From Aquabacter sediminis (GTDB taxonomy: Bacteria > Pseudomonadota > Alphaproteobacteria > Rhizobiales > Xanthobacteraceae), in assembly GCF_028863665.1 (NCBI RefSeq), contig NZ_JARBFX010000001.1, positions 591,401 through 655,400 of the forward strand: a DNA stretch of 64,000 nucleotides, in the 5' to 3' direction. Shown one piece after another: positions 39,776 through 49,498 of this stretch. The position numbers were made by a program, and so were the translations under genes. Position 1 is the stretch's first letter, and the number at the start of each line of letters is the position of its first letter. A model generated the notes under the pieces. That model was given only the letters and a program-made list of their open reading frames with translations. It was not told where the DNA came from and did no database searches.

Positions 39776-39997
39776 ATGTTGAAGCCGCCGCTGGAAGGTC
39801 AGCTCATCGAGGGCCTGGGCGTGATCGAGACGACGCGAAGCGACAACATCCTGCGCTGGGACGGTCAGATGGTTTATGTGGAGCTGGACATCTACCACAA
39901 TGGCCAGTTGGTCCATTCCAAGTACAAGAAGCGCGTGACCAAGGAAGTCGCCCGCGTCCTCCTTGCCTCCATCACCGGAGGTACCAGCACCAATTGA
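39776..39997 (+). CDS. small conserved alphaproteobacterial protein
   Basis: A 73-residue protein (MLKPPLEGQLIEGLGVIETT ..., then KYKKRVTKEVARVLLASITG). It is compact, soluble and charged. GGGAGACC precedes the ATG by about eight bases. Its composition and codon use fit a real gene of this genome. I recall no characterised family. It is divergent from gmhB and convergent with the DUF4142 gene. Confidence 0.65.
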   Translation: MLKPPLEGQLIEGLGVIETTRSDNILRWDGQMVYVELDIYHNGQLVHSKYKKRVTKEVARVLLASITGGTSTN

Positions 39998-40021
39998 GGG
40001 GCCCGGCGCGCCGCCGCGTCA

Positions 40022-40582
40022 TCAGGTCTTGATCTGGAGGCTGCGCGCAGCCTCCAGTTGGTGGTTCAGAAAGGGCAGATGCTTGTCCGCAAAGTCTTTA
40101 AGCGCGGTCTGGTCCCCGTCACGAGCGTAGGCACCGAACACGGCTGCCGCGGCGTTGAGCACGTCAATCTGCGCTTGGATGTAGAGCGCATCGAATTCCG
40201 TACCGCGTGCGGTCTTCAGCCGTTCGATCAGGGTTTCATGCTTCCCGTCCAGGATCTCCGGGACGGTGATGACCCCATCCGCGCGACCGAGGGCGGCGCG
40301 CAGGTCGACCAGCATCGTCTGGTAGTTTGACGCACCATCCTTTGCAAAGGACCGAATGTCTTCCCGACCGCTGCGAGTGAGTGCCAGCTCCCCGGCCTGT
40401 TGCTCAAAGCGGATCAGAAGACCGGCCGACTCAGCAAAGCTCGGGCCCGACAAGGTGCCCCGCAATTGCGCCTGTGCGGGTCCGGAAACCCCGGGAATGG
40501 CGATCGCTCCGATGACCGCCAGGGCGGCCGCGAGCGCGATCACAGGCCAGTGGGCGCAGCGGGTTCTGGCATTCTTTTGCAT
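40022..40582 (-). CDS. exported DUF4142 protein
   Basis: A 186-residue protein with an N-terminal signal or anchor (WPVIALAAALAVIGAIAIPG). The mature part is helical and matches DUF4142: FAESAGLLIRFEQQAGELAL, FAKDGASNYQTMLVDL and the strongly conserved end DALYIQAQIDVLNAAAAVFGAYA with FADKHLPFLNHQLEAA. DUF4142 proteins are periplasmic ferritin-like helical bundles without an assigned reaction, often tied to stress. Confidence 0.85.
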   Translation of the reverse strand: MQKNARTRCAHWPVIALAAALAVIGAIAIPGVSGPAQAQLRGTLSGPSFAESAGLLIRFEQQAGELALTRSGREDIRSFAKDGASNYQTMLVDLRAALGRADGVITVPEILDGKHETLIERLKTARGTEFDALYIQAQIDVLNAAAAVFGAYARDGDQTALKDFADKHLPFLNHQLEAARSLQIKT

Positions 40583-40683
40583 GGGGCGTTGTTCTCCTTC
40601 TCCGCAGAAGGAAGAACGTGACGCACCACGCGTGGTTCCTCGCCAGGGCTTTCCCGTGAGGGGCCGGGGCGGTGTCCCCCCGC

Positions 40684-41367
40684 TTAGCCACCCACCAGGG
40701 TCAAGGCGAAGCCGTCATATCCCTTTGCCCCGACCGTCTGAACGGCGGTGGACATCAGGCGGGGATCGGCCGCGAGGGCGTCAAACAGCGCCCGGGTTCC
40801 CTGCACAGAGCGGTCCGGGCTGTCTTCCTCCAACACCTTGCCGCCCCGTACCACATTGTCGGAAACGATGAGGGTGCCCGGCCGCGCAAGCTTCAGGGCG
40901 AAAGTCAGGTAGTCCGGATTGCTGGGCTTGTCCGCATCAATGAAGATCATGTCGAAGGGCGCCAGACCCTCGTCCAGGATCTTGGGCAGGGAGCTGATGG
41001 CTGGCCCCTCGCGCAGGTCGACGCGGTCCGCGATGCCGGCCCGCACGAAATTCTCCCGTGCCACGGCTGCATGCCGCGGGTCGATCTCGAGCGTCACGAT
41101 CTGCCCGCCCGGCTCAAGGCCCTCTGCAAGGAAAAGCGTGCTGTAGCCGGCCAGCGTGCCAATCTCCAGAATGCGCCGGGCGCGCACCAGCCGCGCCAAT
41201 ATGGTCAGCATGCGCCCCTGAGCCGGAGAGACATTAATCGCGGGCAGTCCGGCCGCGTCCGCGGCGGCGAGCGCCGCTTCGCGCGCAGCATCGGGCGGCA
41301 GCAGGCGGTCGGTGATGTAGCCGTCCACATCGGACCATAGATTGCTGTCGGCGGTGGGGTCAGCCAT
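40684..41367 (-). CDS. class I SAM-dependent O-methyltransferase
   Basis: A 227-residue protein of the COMT-like/CaE-OMT family (O-methyltransferase_3). RRILEIGTLAGYSTLFLAEGL is the SAM loop; VTLEIDPRHAAVARENFVRAG is motif II; FDMIFIDADKPSNPDYL contains the metal-binding Asp residues; LIVSDNVVRGGKV is the next strand. Members use a divalent metal and methylate catechol-type or related hydroxyls. Substrate not predictable. It lies in the core region between DUF4142 and DUF6163 genes, all on the minus strand. Confidence 0.9.
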   Translation of the reverse strand: MADPTADSNLWSDVDGYITDRLLPPDAAREAALAAADAAGLPAINVSPAQGRMLTILARLVRARRILEIGTLAGYSTLFLAEGLEPGGQIVTLEIDPRHAAVARENFVRAGIADRVDLREGPAISSLPKILDEGLAPFDMIFIDADKPSNPDYLTFALKLARPGTLIVSDNVVRGGKVLEEDSPDRSVQGTRALFDALAADPRLMSTAVQTVGAKGYDGFALTLVGG

Positions 41368-41451
41368 GGGGCGCTCCTTGCCTTCTCTTGCGAGCAGGTG
41401 TCCCCCTTCAGATCGCGCAAGCGATTTGGAGGGCGAAGTCGACGCTCGCGT

Positions 41452-41877
41452 TCAGTCCTCGTCACTCTCCCGCGCGGCGCGGATGGAGAGCAAAGCATAG
41501 GCCACCACCAGTGACACCTCGAACAAGGACAGAAGCAGCATGCGCGGCATGCCCTCGGGGGTCAGGAAGTCGAGCAGAATGCGGGTGGCGGTGGCGAGCA
41601 GCCACAGCACCACACCCCAGCCGGCGCCCAGCCAAAGTCCCACCCCGGCGATGGGATCGATGATGGCTGCCCAAATCACCGAGCCCTTCAGCAGCGTCGG
41701 CATGTCGTCGAATGCGGCGCCCTCGCCGATGCCGCACAGGATCGCCCAGTGATAGAGCGCTTCCAGCAGCAGGAAGAGGGAGACCGAACGCAGGAAAAAG
41801 ACCAGCCGGCGGCGCCAGGGCGTCATGCGCTCCATATGGGCGCGCGCACTGGCATCGATGGGATCGTAATGGGACAT
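41452..41877 (-). CDS. DUF6163-like integral membrane protein
   Basis: A 141-residue protein with four hydrophobic segments (LVFFLRSVSLFLLLEALYHW, VIWAAIIDPIAGVGLWLG, GWGVVLWLLATATRILL, MLLLSLFEVSLVVAYALL), a short polar N-terminus and an acidic end. It matches the small DUF6163 membrane proteins of Hyphomicrobiales. The function is unknown. It ends 84 bases before the start of the O-methyltransferase gene on the same strand. Confidence 0.75.
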   Translation of the reverse strand: MSHYDPIDASARAHMERMTPWRRRLVFFLRSVSLFLLLEALYHWAILCGIGEGAAFDDMPTLLKGSVIWAAIIDPIAGVGLWLGAGWGVVLWLLATATRILLDFLTPEGMPRMLLLSLFEVSLVVAYALLSIRAARESDED

Positions 41878-41901
41878 GGGCTCCTGCGGCGTTGGGCTCC
41901 C

Positions 41902-42960
41902 TTAAGCGAGGGGGAGTTCCTCGTCGAGCGGATCAAAATGGGCCGCGATAACGGCCGGATCAACATCCTCCAGCCGGGCCGGCTGCCATTTAGGGGCGTT
42001 GTCTTTATCGACGAGAATGGCACGCACGCCCTCGTAGAAGTCATGTCCCCGCGCCACCCGGTTCACCATCCGGTATTCGGCGATCAGGCATCCGGCGAGA
42101 TCCAGCCCGGGTCCGCGACGCATCTGCTCCATGGCGAGCGCGAGGCTGGTGGGGCACTTGCCGCGCATGTCGGCGACGGTGGCAGCGGCGAACTCCGATT
42201 CGGGCCCGCCCTCCCCGGCGATCTCATCCAGCCGGCCCAGTATGGCCCCAAGGTCGGGTCGCGTGAAGACGTCGGCGATCAGGTCGCCATGGGCATCCAG
42301 AGGTGCTGCGGGCGCCGGAATTGCAAAGGCGGACAGGACGGTCTCCGCCGAGCCGCCAGCGGCGAGATCCCGCACCAGCTCGCCCATGCGCGCGGTCGGG
42401 ACGATATGTGTCACCAGCCCGGCCGCGAGCGCATCGGCAGCCTTGATGCGGGCGCCGGTGAGGGCGAGATAGACGCCGCGTCCCACCTTCAGGCGCGGCA
42501 GCACATGAGTGCCGCCCACGTCGGGAAAGAGGCCGATATTCACCTCGGGCATGGCGAACAGATACCGATCGCCCGCCACCCGGTAGGCGCCATGCGCGGA
42601 CAGGCCGAATCCGCCCCCCATGCAGATGCCATCGATCAGCGAAATGAAGGGCTTGGGATAGGTGCCGATAAAGTGGTTGAGGACATATTCCTCGCGCCAG
42701 AAGGTGAGCGCTTCTTCATAGCGGCCCTCGCGCCCGAGATCGTAGAGCTGCCGGACGTCGCCGCCGGCGCAGAAGGCTTTCTCACCGGCGGCCTTGAGAA
42801 TCACCCGCGTGACGACGTCATCGGCGGCCCAGGCGCGCAATTGGGGGTGAATCTCCCGCACCATGTCCAAAGTCAGCGCGTTCAGCGCCTTGGGACGGTT
42901 GAGGGTGATGACGCCGGCTTCGCCTTGGCGTTCAAACAGGACCTGAGGCTCGGTGGTCAC
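41902..42960 (-). CDS. enoyl-CoA hydratase/isomerase family, 3-hydroxyisobutyryl-CoA hydrolase
   Basis: A 352-residue crotonase-fold enzyme. GEKAFCAGGDVRQLYDL and ICMGGGFGLSAHGAYRV form the oxyanion hole, and FAMPEVNIGLFPDVGGTHVLPR is the signature of 3-hydroxyisobutyryl-CoA hydrolases; the length beyond 340 residues also fits that branch rather than simple hydratases (about 260). It would release 3-hydroxyisobutyrate from its CoA ester in valine breakdown in the cytoplasm. The neighbouring genes do not form a valine operon, so the assignment rests on sequence alone. Confidence 0.88.
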   Translation of the reverse strand: MTTEPQVLFERQGEAGVITLNRPKALNALTLDMVREIHPQLRAWAADDVVTRVILKAAGEKAFCAGGDVRQLYDLGREGRYEEALTFWREEYVLNHFIGTYPKPFISLIDGICMGGGFGLSAHGAYRVAGDRYLFAMPEVNIGLFPDVGGTHVLPRLKVGRGVYLALTGARIKAADALAAGLVTHIVPTARMGELVRDLAAGGSAETVLSAFAIPAPAAPLDAHGDLIADVFTRPDLGAILGRLDEIAGEGGPESEFAAATVADMRGKCPTSLALAMEQMRRGPGLDLAGCLIAEYRMVNRVARGHDFYEGVRAILVDKDNAPKWQPARLEDVDPAVIAAHFDPLDEELPLA

Positions 42961-43095
42961 GGCAGCTCCTGGGGAGGCGGGCAGGATCGCCGCTGCAGGA
43001 CGGGCGGCAGGGGAGGGTTAGACGGCCCATGCATAACCGTCAACGCCGCCCCGCGTCGCGGGAATGCTCGCGCCGCCCCCCTCCTGGGTCTATAA

Positions 43096-44193
<1,098 letters not shown>

Positions 44194-44213
44194 CGCCCAC
44201 CGGACCCCGCCCC

Positions 44214-45479
44214 ATGCGCCTTGAGACGTCCGAGCGGCAGCTGGCCGCTCCCTCGCTGCCCGTCACACTCGCGGACGTGGAAGGCGCCCGACCCATCGTC
44301 TCGGCGGCGGTGATGCGCACGCCGACCCTTCATGCCCCGCGCCTCTCGCAGCTCACGGGCGCGGACGTGTGGGTCAAGTTCGAGAACTTCCAGGTCACCG
44401 CCTCCTTCAAGGAGCGCGGTGCGGTGGTGAAGCTCGCACGGCTGTCGGCCGAGGAGGCGCAGCGGGGCGTGGTGGCCATGTCGGCCGGCAATCATGCCCA
44501 GGCGGTGGCCTATCATGGCACCCGCCTGGGCATCTCCACCACCATCGTGATGCCGGAAAATACCCCCCAGGTGAAAGTGCTTGCCACCGAAGGCTTTGGC
44601 GCCCGCGTGGTGCTCTATGGGGAAGGAGTCGGCGAGGCGGCTGAAGAGGCCGCGCGAATCGCAGCCGCCGAGGGGCGCGTTTTCGTCCACCCTTATGACG
44701 ACCCCGACGTGATCGCCGGCCAGGGCAGCGTCGCGCTGGAAATGCTGGAGGATGGGCCGGATTTCGATACCATTCTCGTACCCGTCGGTGGCGGTGGCCT
44801 GATCTCAGGCGTTGCCCTTGCGGTGAAGGGCCATTCCCCGGCTACCGAGGTGGTGGGCGTGGAAGCCGCGCTCTATCCGGCCATGTGGTCGCTGCGCACG
44901 GGCCAGCCGCGGGAATGCGGCGGGCCGACGCTGGCCGAAGGCATCGCCGTGCGCAATGTGGGATCGCTGACCTCCACCATCGTGGCGCAACTGGTGGACC
45001 GCATCGAGCTGGTGGAGGAATCCGCCCTGGAGCGCGCGGTCAATGCGCTCCTGATTCTGCAAAAAACCGTCACAGAGGGCGCTGGCGCTGCCGGTCTGGC
45101 GGCCATCCTGACCGATCCGGACCGCTACCGGGGCAAGCGGGTGGGCCTGGTCCTTTCGGGGGCCAATATCGACCCCCGCGTGCTCGCGGGCATCATGATG
45201 CGCGAGCTGGAGCGCGAGCACCGCATCGTTTCCTTCCGTCTGACCATCCTGGATCGCCCGGGCATGCTCGGGCGCATCTCCACGCTCCTCGGGCGGCTCG
45301 GCGCCAATATCCTGGAGGTGCATCACCGCCGCACATTCCTGGACGTGCCCGCCAAGGGCACCCGGCTCGACCTGACCGTCGAGACTCGCGACCAGGCCCA
45401 CGCGGACATGATCCACAAGGCGCTGGAGGCAGAAGGCCTTCCGGTGCAGCGGCTCGGTGCGGGCGGAGCGGACTGGTAG
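44214..45479 (+). CDS. ilvA: threonine ammonia-lyase (threonine dehydratase)
   Basis: A 421-residue PLP enzyme making 2-oxobutanoate from threonine, the first step to isoleucine. VTASFKERGAVVKLA holds the PLP-binding lysine, SAGNHAQAVAYHG binds the substrate carboxylate, and VPVGGGGLISGVALA binds the phosphate. The C-terminal 80 residues (IVSFRLTILDRPGMLGRIS...) are an ACT domain, so the enzyme belongs to the shorter, single-ACT type (TdcB/IlvA hybrid) common in alphaproteobacteria. Regulation by amino acids through ACT is expected from family. It is 20 bases behind hemB. Confidence 0.93.
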   Translation: MRLETSERQLAAPSLPVTLADVEGARPIVSAAVMRTPTLHAPRLSQLTGADVWVKFENFQVTASFKERGAVVKLARLSAEEAQRGVVAMSAGNHAQAVAYHGTRLGISTTIVMPENTPQVKVLATEGFGARVVLYGEGVGEAAEEAARIAAAEGRVFVHPYDDPDVIAGQGSVALEMLEDGPDFDTILVPVGGGGLISGVALAVKGHSPATEVVGVEAALYPAMWSLRTGQPRECGGPTLAEGIAVRNVGSLTSTIVAQLVDRIELVEESALERAVNALLILQKTVTEGAGAAGLAAILTDPDRYRGKRVGLVLSGANIDPRVLAGIMMRELEREHRIVSFRLTILDRPGMLGRISTLLGRLGANILEVHHRRTFLDVPAKGTRLDLTVETRDQAHADMIHKALEAEGLPVQRLGAGGADW

Positions 45480-45591
45480 CCCCCCTCCTTGCAGGCGCGC
45501 CCTGCCGGCACCACCTAAGGTCAGCGGGCAGAAGCCTGCCCGCGGGGATGTTCGGCACTTCGGCCGCAGCCCGACCAGGAGTTCAGGAGCG

Positions 45592-46134
45592 ATGAGGTAC
45601 ACACCCCCGGGCGGTAGCGACTGGGCGGGCGCCACAAGTGGCGATCAGGCGCAGGCCTATGATCCGGCGACGACGCCTGAATATTTCGAGGGCGTGCTTT
45701 CCCGGCGCATGGTGGCGTTCCTGGTGGACGCGACCATGATCATCGGCCCCATCGTGCTGCTCACGCTCTTCATTTTCGTATTCGGCATCGTGACACTCAG
45801 CCTGGGCTGGATGTTATTTCCGCTGGTCTCCCCCGCCTTCATCATTTGGGCAATCTGCTACAACGCCATCACGCTCGGCTCGCCCGCCTCGGCGACCCTT
45901 GGCATGCGCCTGATGGACCTGGAAATGCGCACCATGTCCGGCGGCCCCTGCTATAGCCTGCTGGGGGCGGCCCATGTGGTGCTCTACTGGGTTTCGGTGA
46001 GCTTCCTCACGCCCTTCGTGCTGCTGGTTGCCCTGTTCAATGGCCGGCGTCGCCTGCTGCACGACTTCGTGCTGGGCACCGTTGTGGTGAATTCAGAAGC
46101 GCGGGCCGCCTTGCTTCGGCGCAACAGGTTTTGA
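45592..46134 (+). CDS. RDD family membrane protein
   Basis: A 180-residue protein with a polar N-terminus followed by an RDD domain: SRRMVAFLVDATMIIGPIVLL, then FIIWAICYNAITLGSPASATLGMRLMDLEM, and a C-terminal pair of hydrophobic helices with RRRLLHDFVLGTVVV. The Arg-Asp pair in RRMVAFLVDA and the G-x-R-L motif define the family. CAGGAGCG places the start at 45592. RDD proteins are inner-membrane proteins without an agreed function, possibly in transport. It precedes bpt with a 74-base gap. Confidence 0.88.
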   Translation: MRYTPPGGSDWAGATSGDQAQAYDPATTPEYFEGVLSRRMVAFLVDATMIIGPIVLLTLFIFVFGIVTLSLGWMLFPLVSPAFIIWAICYNAITLGSPASATLGMRLMDLEMRTMSGGPCYSLLGAAHVVLYWVSVSFLTPFVLLVALFNGRRRLLHDFVLGTVVVNSEARAALLRRNRF

Positions 46135-46208
46135 TTCGCACCTGACAGGAAACCTTTGACCGACTCGTCGGCTGGAGCGATGCTGTCGCTCCAAGTGGTG
46201 ACAGGGCC

Positions 46209-46964
46209 GTGACCGAGCACTCGCGTGACACACCGCAATTCTATCTCACGGCCCCCTCCCCGTGCCCCTATCTGCCGGGCCGAGAGGAACGGAAGGTGTT
46301 TACCCATCTGGTGGGTGAGCGCGCGACCGCGCTGAACGACGTGCTTACCCAGGGCGGCTTCCGGCGCAGCCAGTCCATCGCCTACCGCCCCGCCTGCGAA
46401 GGCTGCCGGGCCTGTGTCTCCGTTCGCATCTGCGTTGCTGACTTCAAGGAGACACGCGGTTTCCGCCGGGTGGCGGCCGAGAATGAGGATCTGGTCGGGA
46501 CGCTGCGCCCGCCAACCCCCACTTCCGAGCAGTATTCCCTCTTCCGAGCCTATGTCTCCACCCGCCATGGCTCAGGCGGCATGGCAGATATGAACGTGCT
46601 CGACTATGCCATGATGGTCGAGGACACCCATGTGCAGACGCGGCTTGTGGAATATCGCCGCAGGGGACCGGACACGCGGATCAATGGACGGGGCACAGGG
46701 GACCTGTTCGCGGTCGCGCTCACGGACATCCTCTCGGACGGGCTGTCCATGGTCTATTCCTTCTACAATCCCAACATCGCCAAGCGCTCGCTGGGCACTT
46801 TCCTGATCCTCGACCATATTGCGCGGGCACGGGCGATGGACCTGCCCTATGTCTATCTTGGCTATTGGGTGAAGGGCTCGCGCAAGATGAGCTATAAGAG
46901 CCGCTTCGTTCCCCAGGAACGGCTCTCCCCGCAAGGATGGGAACGCTTCGAGGGGGAAGAGTAA
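46209..46964 (+). CDS. bpt: aspartate/glutamate leucyltransferase (Bpt type)
   Basis: A 251-residue aminoacyl-tRNA-protein transferase of the Bpt/Ate1 fold, which adds leucine to N-terminal Asp or Glu of proteins for degradation by the N-end rule. The Cys cluster [14 protein letters not shown], the [17 protein letters not shown] N-terminus ([19 protein letters not shown]) and [20 protein letters not shown] are diagnostic. Length is normal. It follows the RDD gene on the same strand, as in many alphaproteobacteria. Confidence 0.93.
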   Translation: MTEHSRDTPQFYLTAPSPCPYLPGREERKVFTHLVGERATALNDVLTQGGFRRSQSIAYRPACEGCRACVSVRICVADFKETRGFRRVAAENEDLVGTLRPPTPTSEQYSLFRAYVSTRHGSGGMADMNVLDYAMMVEDTHVQTRLVEYRRRGPDTRINGRGTGDLFAVALTDILSDGLSMVYSFYNPNIAKRSLGTFLILDHIARARAMDLPYVYLGYWVKGSRKMSYKSRFVPQERLSPQGWERFEGEE

Positions 46965-47021
46965 CACGCGTTTCGGGGCGTCCGGCCGGGCCTGCGCAGG
47001 ACGGCTGCCGGATGGGGGACC

Positions 47022-47696
47022 ATGGCTACATATCTCAACATTTTTCTGGCGGTGTTCGCTGGCCTTTTTCCGGTGGTCAACCCGCTGGGCGGGGCCCCTA
47101 TCTTCTATGAGATGATGCGCGGCGCACCCGACAAGGTGCGCGCCCAGGTGGCCACCAAGGTGGCGCTTTACGGCTTCATCCTGCTGGTGGCTTCCATGGC
47201 GGTGGGCTCCCATGTGCTCACCTTCTTCGGCGTGAGCCTGCCGGTCTTGCGGGTGGCCGGCGGCTTGGTGGTGACCGTGGTGGGCTGGCAATTGCTCCAC
47301 CAAGGCGAAGCGAGCACCGATCGCACCGCCACCAAGCCCACCGACGTGGATCCCACGGCCTTTGTCGACAAGGCCTTCTACCCCCTCACCATGCCGCTCA
47401 CCGTCGGCCCCGGCTCCATTGCCACCGCCATCGCGCTGGGGACGCAGGGCGTAGATACCAGCGGGGAGAGCTGGGCCGGGCTTGGCCTGCACGTTCTCGC
47501 CGCCCTGGCCGGCCTCATGGCCATCGGCGCCAGCATCTTCGTTGCCTATCGTTATGCGGGCGACATTGAGCGCGTGCTGGGGCGCAACGGCACCAATATC
47601 CTGGTCCGTCTGTTCGCCTTCATCCTGCTGTGCATCGGCCTGCAGATCATGTGGACCGGCATCGCCCAACTGGTCGACAGCCTCGCCCACCCGTAA
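47022..47696 (+). CDS. MarC family membrane protein
   Basis: A 224-residue inner-membrane protein with six hydrophobic segments. FPVVNPLGGAPIFYEMM, LLVASMAVGSHVLTFFGVSLPVLRVAGG and the second repeat FYPLTMPLTVGPGSIATAIALG show the MarC/UPF0056 pattern with its two-fold NPxG/PxTxGPG repeat. The family has no proven transport substrate. GGGGGACC lies before the ATG. It is convergent with the ClC gene, with 11 bases between stops. Confidence 0.92.
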   Translation: MATYLNIFLAVFAGLFPVVNPLGGAPIFYEMMRGAPDKVRAQVATKVALYGFILLVASMAVGSHVLTFFGVSLPVLRVAGGLVVTVVGWQLLHQGEASTDRTATKPTDVDPTAFVDKAFYPLTMPLTVGPGSIATAIALGTQGVDTSGESWAGLGLHVLAALAGLMAIGASIFVAYRYAGDIERVLGRNGTNILVRLFAFILLCIGLQIMWTGIAQLVDSLAHP

Positions 47697-47707
47697 AGGC
47701 ACTCCGG

Positions 47708-49486
47708 TCAGTCGCGGTCGCCGGACAGGCTCCGGCGCACCCGCTCGAGCACGCCCGCATAGGACCGCAGTGCGGCCACTTCCGCCAGCATGCCAACCGC
47801 CTTGCCGTCGGCATCGCAGACGGGCAGGCGCATGGCGTCTGCCCGCCGGAAGGCGGACAGGGCCTCGCGCACCTGGCTTTCCGGGCGAAGCGCCTCGCTC
47901 TCGCCCTTGGCGAGCGCGCGCGCAGGTCCCTGCGGATCAACCCCGTCTGCCCAGGCGTCCACCCGCTGAATGACCCCGCATTGGCGTCCCGCCTCGTCCA
48001 CAAGCACCGCCGCCAAGAGCCCACGATCCCGCAGGATGGCACGGGCCTCCTGGAGGGGCATGGTGGCCGGAAGAAGCGGCGGCTCGCCGTCCATCACTTG
48101 CTGGACCGTCAGCTTGCGGATCATCCCCACGTCGTGCGCGCCACGAATGGTCTCGCCGCGCACATGCATGCGCCATGTGGTGAAGGAGAAGCCGAAGGCA
48201 TTGCGCACCACCAGCGAGCACACGATGGCTGCCGTCAGAACCAGGCCCGAAATGCCGAGATCGCCGGTGGATTCCAGGGTCAGGAAGGTCATGGTGAAGG
48301 GGCCGCCGACGATCCCCACCGCCAGGGCGGCCATGCCGACGACGGCCGATGTCACCGGATCGATGGCCAGAAACGGGACGAGAGCACCGATCGCGACGGC
48401 GAACAGCTTTCCAAGCAGCGATCCCATGAACAGCGCTGCCGAAAACAGCCCGCCGCGAAAGCCGGAGCCCAGCGAGAGCGCCGCAGCCGCGATCTTGAAC
48501 ACCAGCACGCCCAGCACAGCCAAGGTGACGCCCGTGCCCACCTGGATATGCATGGCGCCTTCCCCGCTCGCCAGCACCTGGGGGGAGAACAAGGCGAGCA
48601 GGCCGACCCCCATGCCTCCCACAACCGGCCGCAGAGGCGCAGGCAGCCCCGTCCGGGCGAAGCCGGTCTCCACGAGGGTCATCAGTCGCATGATGCCGAT
48701 GGCCAGCAGGGCGCCGACGAGGCCAAGCACGATGTAGGGCACGAAGTCGAGGGGCACCACGTCCCGCGCCTCGGGCACGATGATGGGCGTGCCAACGGCG
48801 CCAAGCTCGCGGGCCACGAGAAAGCCCACCAACGCGGCCGCAATCACCTGCGCCACCGCAGGAATAGCATAGACGCCGATGATCAACTCAAAGGCATAGA
48901 AGGCCCCGGTCAGCGGCGCATGGAAGGCGGCGGCAATGCCGGCCGCCGCTCCGCAGCCCACCAGGATCCGCAATTCCGACCGGCTGATGCGCAGCTTCTG
49001 GCCGAGGAAGGACCCAAAGCCCGAGCCCCATTGCGTATAGCCGGCCTCCATGCCCACGGACGCGCCGAACCCGTTGCACAGCATGGTTTGTAGCGACAGG
49101 AGGAAGCTGTCCAGCAGCGACATGCGCCCGCCTTCCAGCGCGTTGGCCTCCACCGGGTCGACGATCGGGCGTGGTCGCAAATGTTTCAGGGCCAGGGAAT
49201 AAAGCCCGATCACGAGCCCGCCCGCCGCAGGGATGGCATACATATAGATGTGCGAGAGGTCCGACATGGCGGACAGGAACCCCTCCGGCCCGGCGCCGAA
49301 CAGGATCTTGTGCATCTCATGGGCGCCCCGGCTCATGGCCGTCACGCCGACGCCCGCCACCGACCCGATCAGGCAGGCAAGAAGTACCAGGAAAAGCTCG
49401 CGCGCGCGAAACAGGTTCAGCGCCGCCGCGCTCAGGCTTCCAGCGACGCGGCGGGGGCTCAGATCGGCGCGCGAGATCCAGCCCAT
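47708..49486 (-). CDS. ClC-type chloride channel/transporter with C-terminal CBS pair
   Basis: A 592-residue protein. The membrane part (about residues 25-430) carries the ClC core, with the selectivity-filter region GMEAGYTQWGSGFGSFLGQ, GIAAAFHAPLTGAFYAFEL and the late GGLFSAALFMGS. The C-terminal 150 residues contain two CBS domains (VQQVMDGEPPLLPATMPLQE; QVREALSAFRRADAMRLPV), which regulate by nucleotide binding in the family. The gating glutamate position reads GMEAG rather than GREGP, so transport mode cannot be stated with certainty. It lies just downstream of parC on the same strand. Confidence 0.9.
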   Translation of the reverse strand: MGWISRADLSPRRVAGSLSAAALNLFRARELFLVLLACLIGSVAGVGVTAMSRGAHEMHKILFGAGPEGFLSAMSDLSHIYMYAIPAAGGLVIGLYSLALKHLRPRPIVDPVEANALEGGRMSLLDSFLLSLQTMLCNGFGASVGMEAGYTQWGSGFGSFLGQKLRISRSELRILVGCGAAAGIAAAFHAPLTGAFYAFELIIGVYAIPAVAQVIAAALVGFLVARELGAVGTPIIVPEARDVVPLDFVPYIVLGLVGALLAIGIMRLMTLVETGFARTGLPAPLRPVVGGMGVGLLALFSPQVLASGEGAMHIQVGTGVTLAVLGVLVFKIAAAALSLGSGFRGGLFSAALFMGSLLGKLFAVAIGALVPFLAIDPVTSAVVGMAALAVGIVGGPFTMTFLTLESTGDLGISGLVLTAAIVCSLVVRNAFGFSFTTWRMHVRGETIRGAHDVGMIRKLTVQQVMDGEPPLLPATMPLQEARAILRDRGLLAAVLVDEAGRQCGVIQRVDAWADGVDPQGPARALAKGESEALRPESQVREALSAFRRADAMRLPVCDADGKAVGMLAEVAALRSYAGVLERVRRSLSGDRD

Positions 49487-49498
49487 GGGGGAGCGTCC

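Noticed and set aside
44805..45635. Minus-strand frame opposite threonine ammonia-lyase
   Set aside because: Antisense shadow of a well-defined PLP enzyme.
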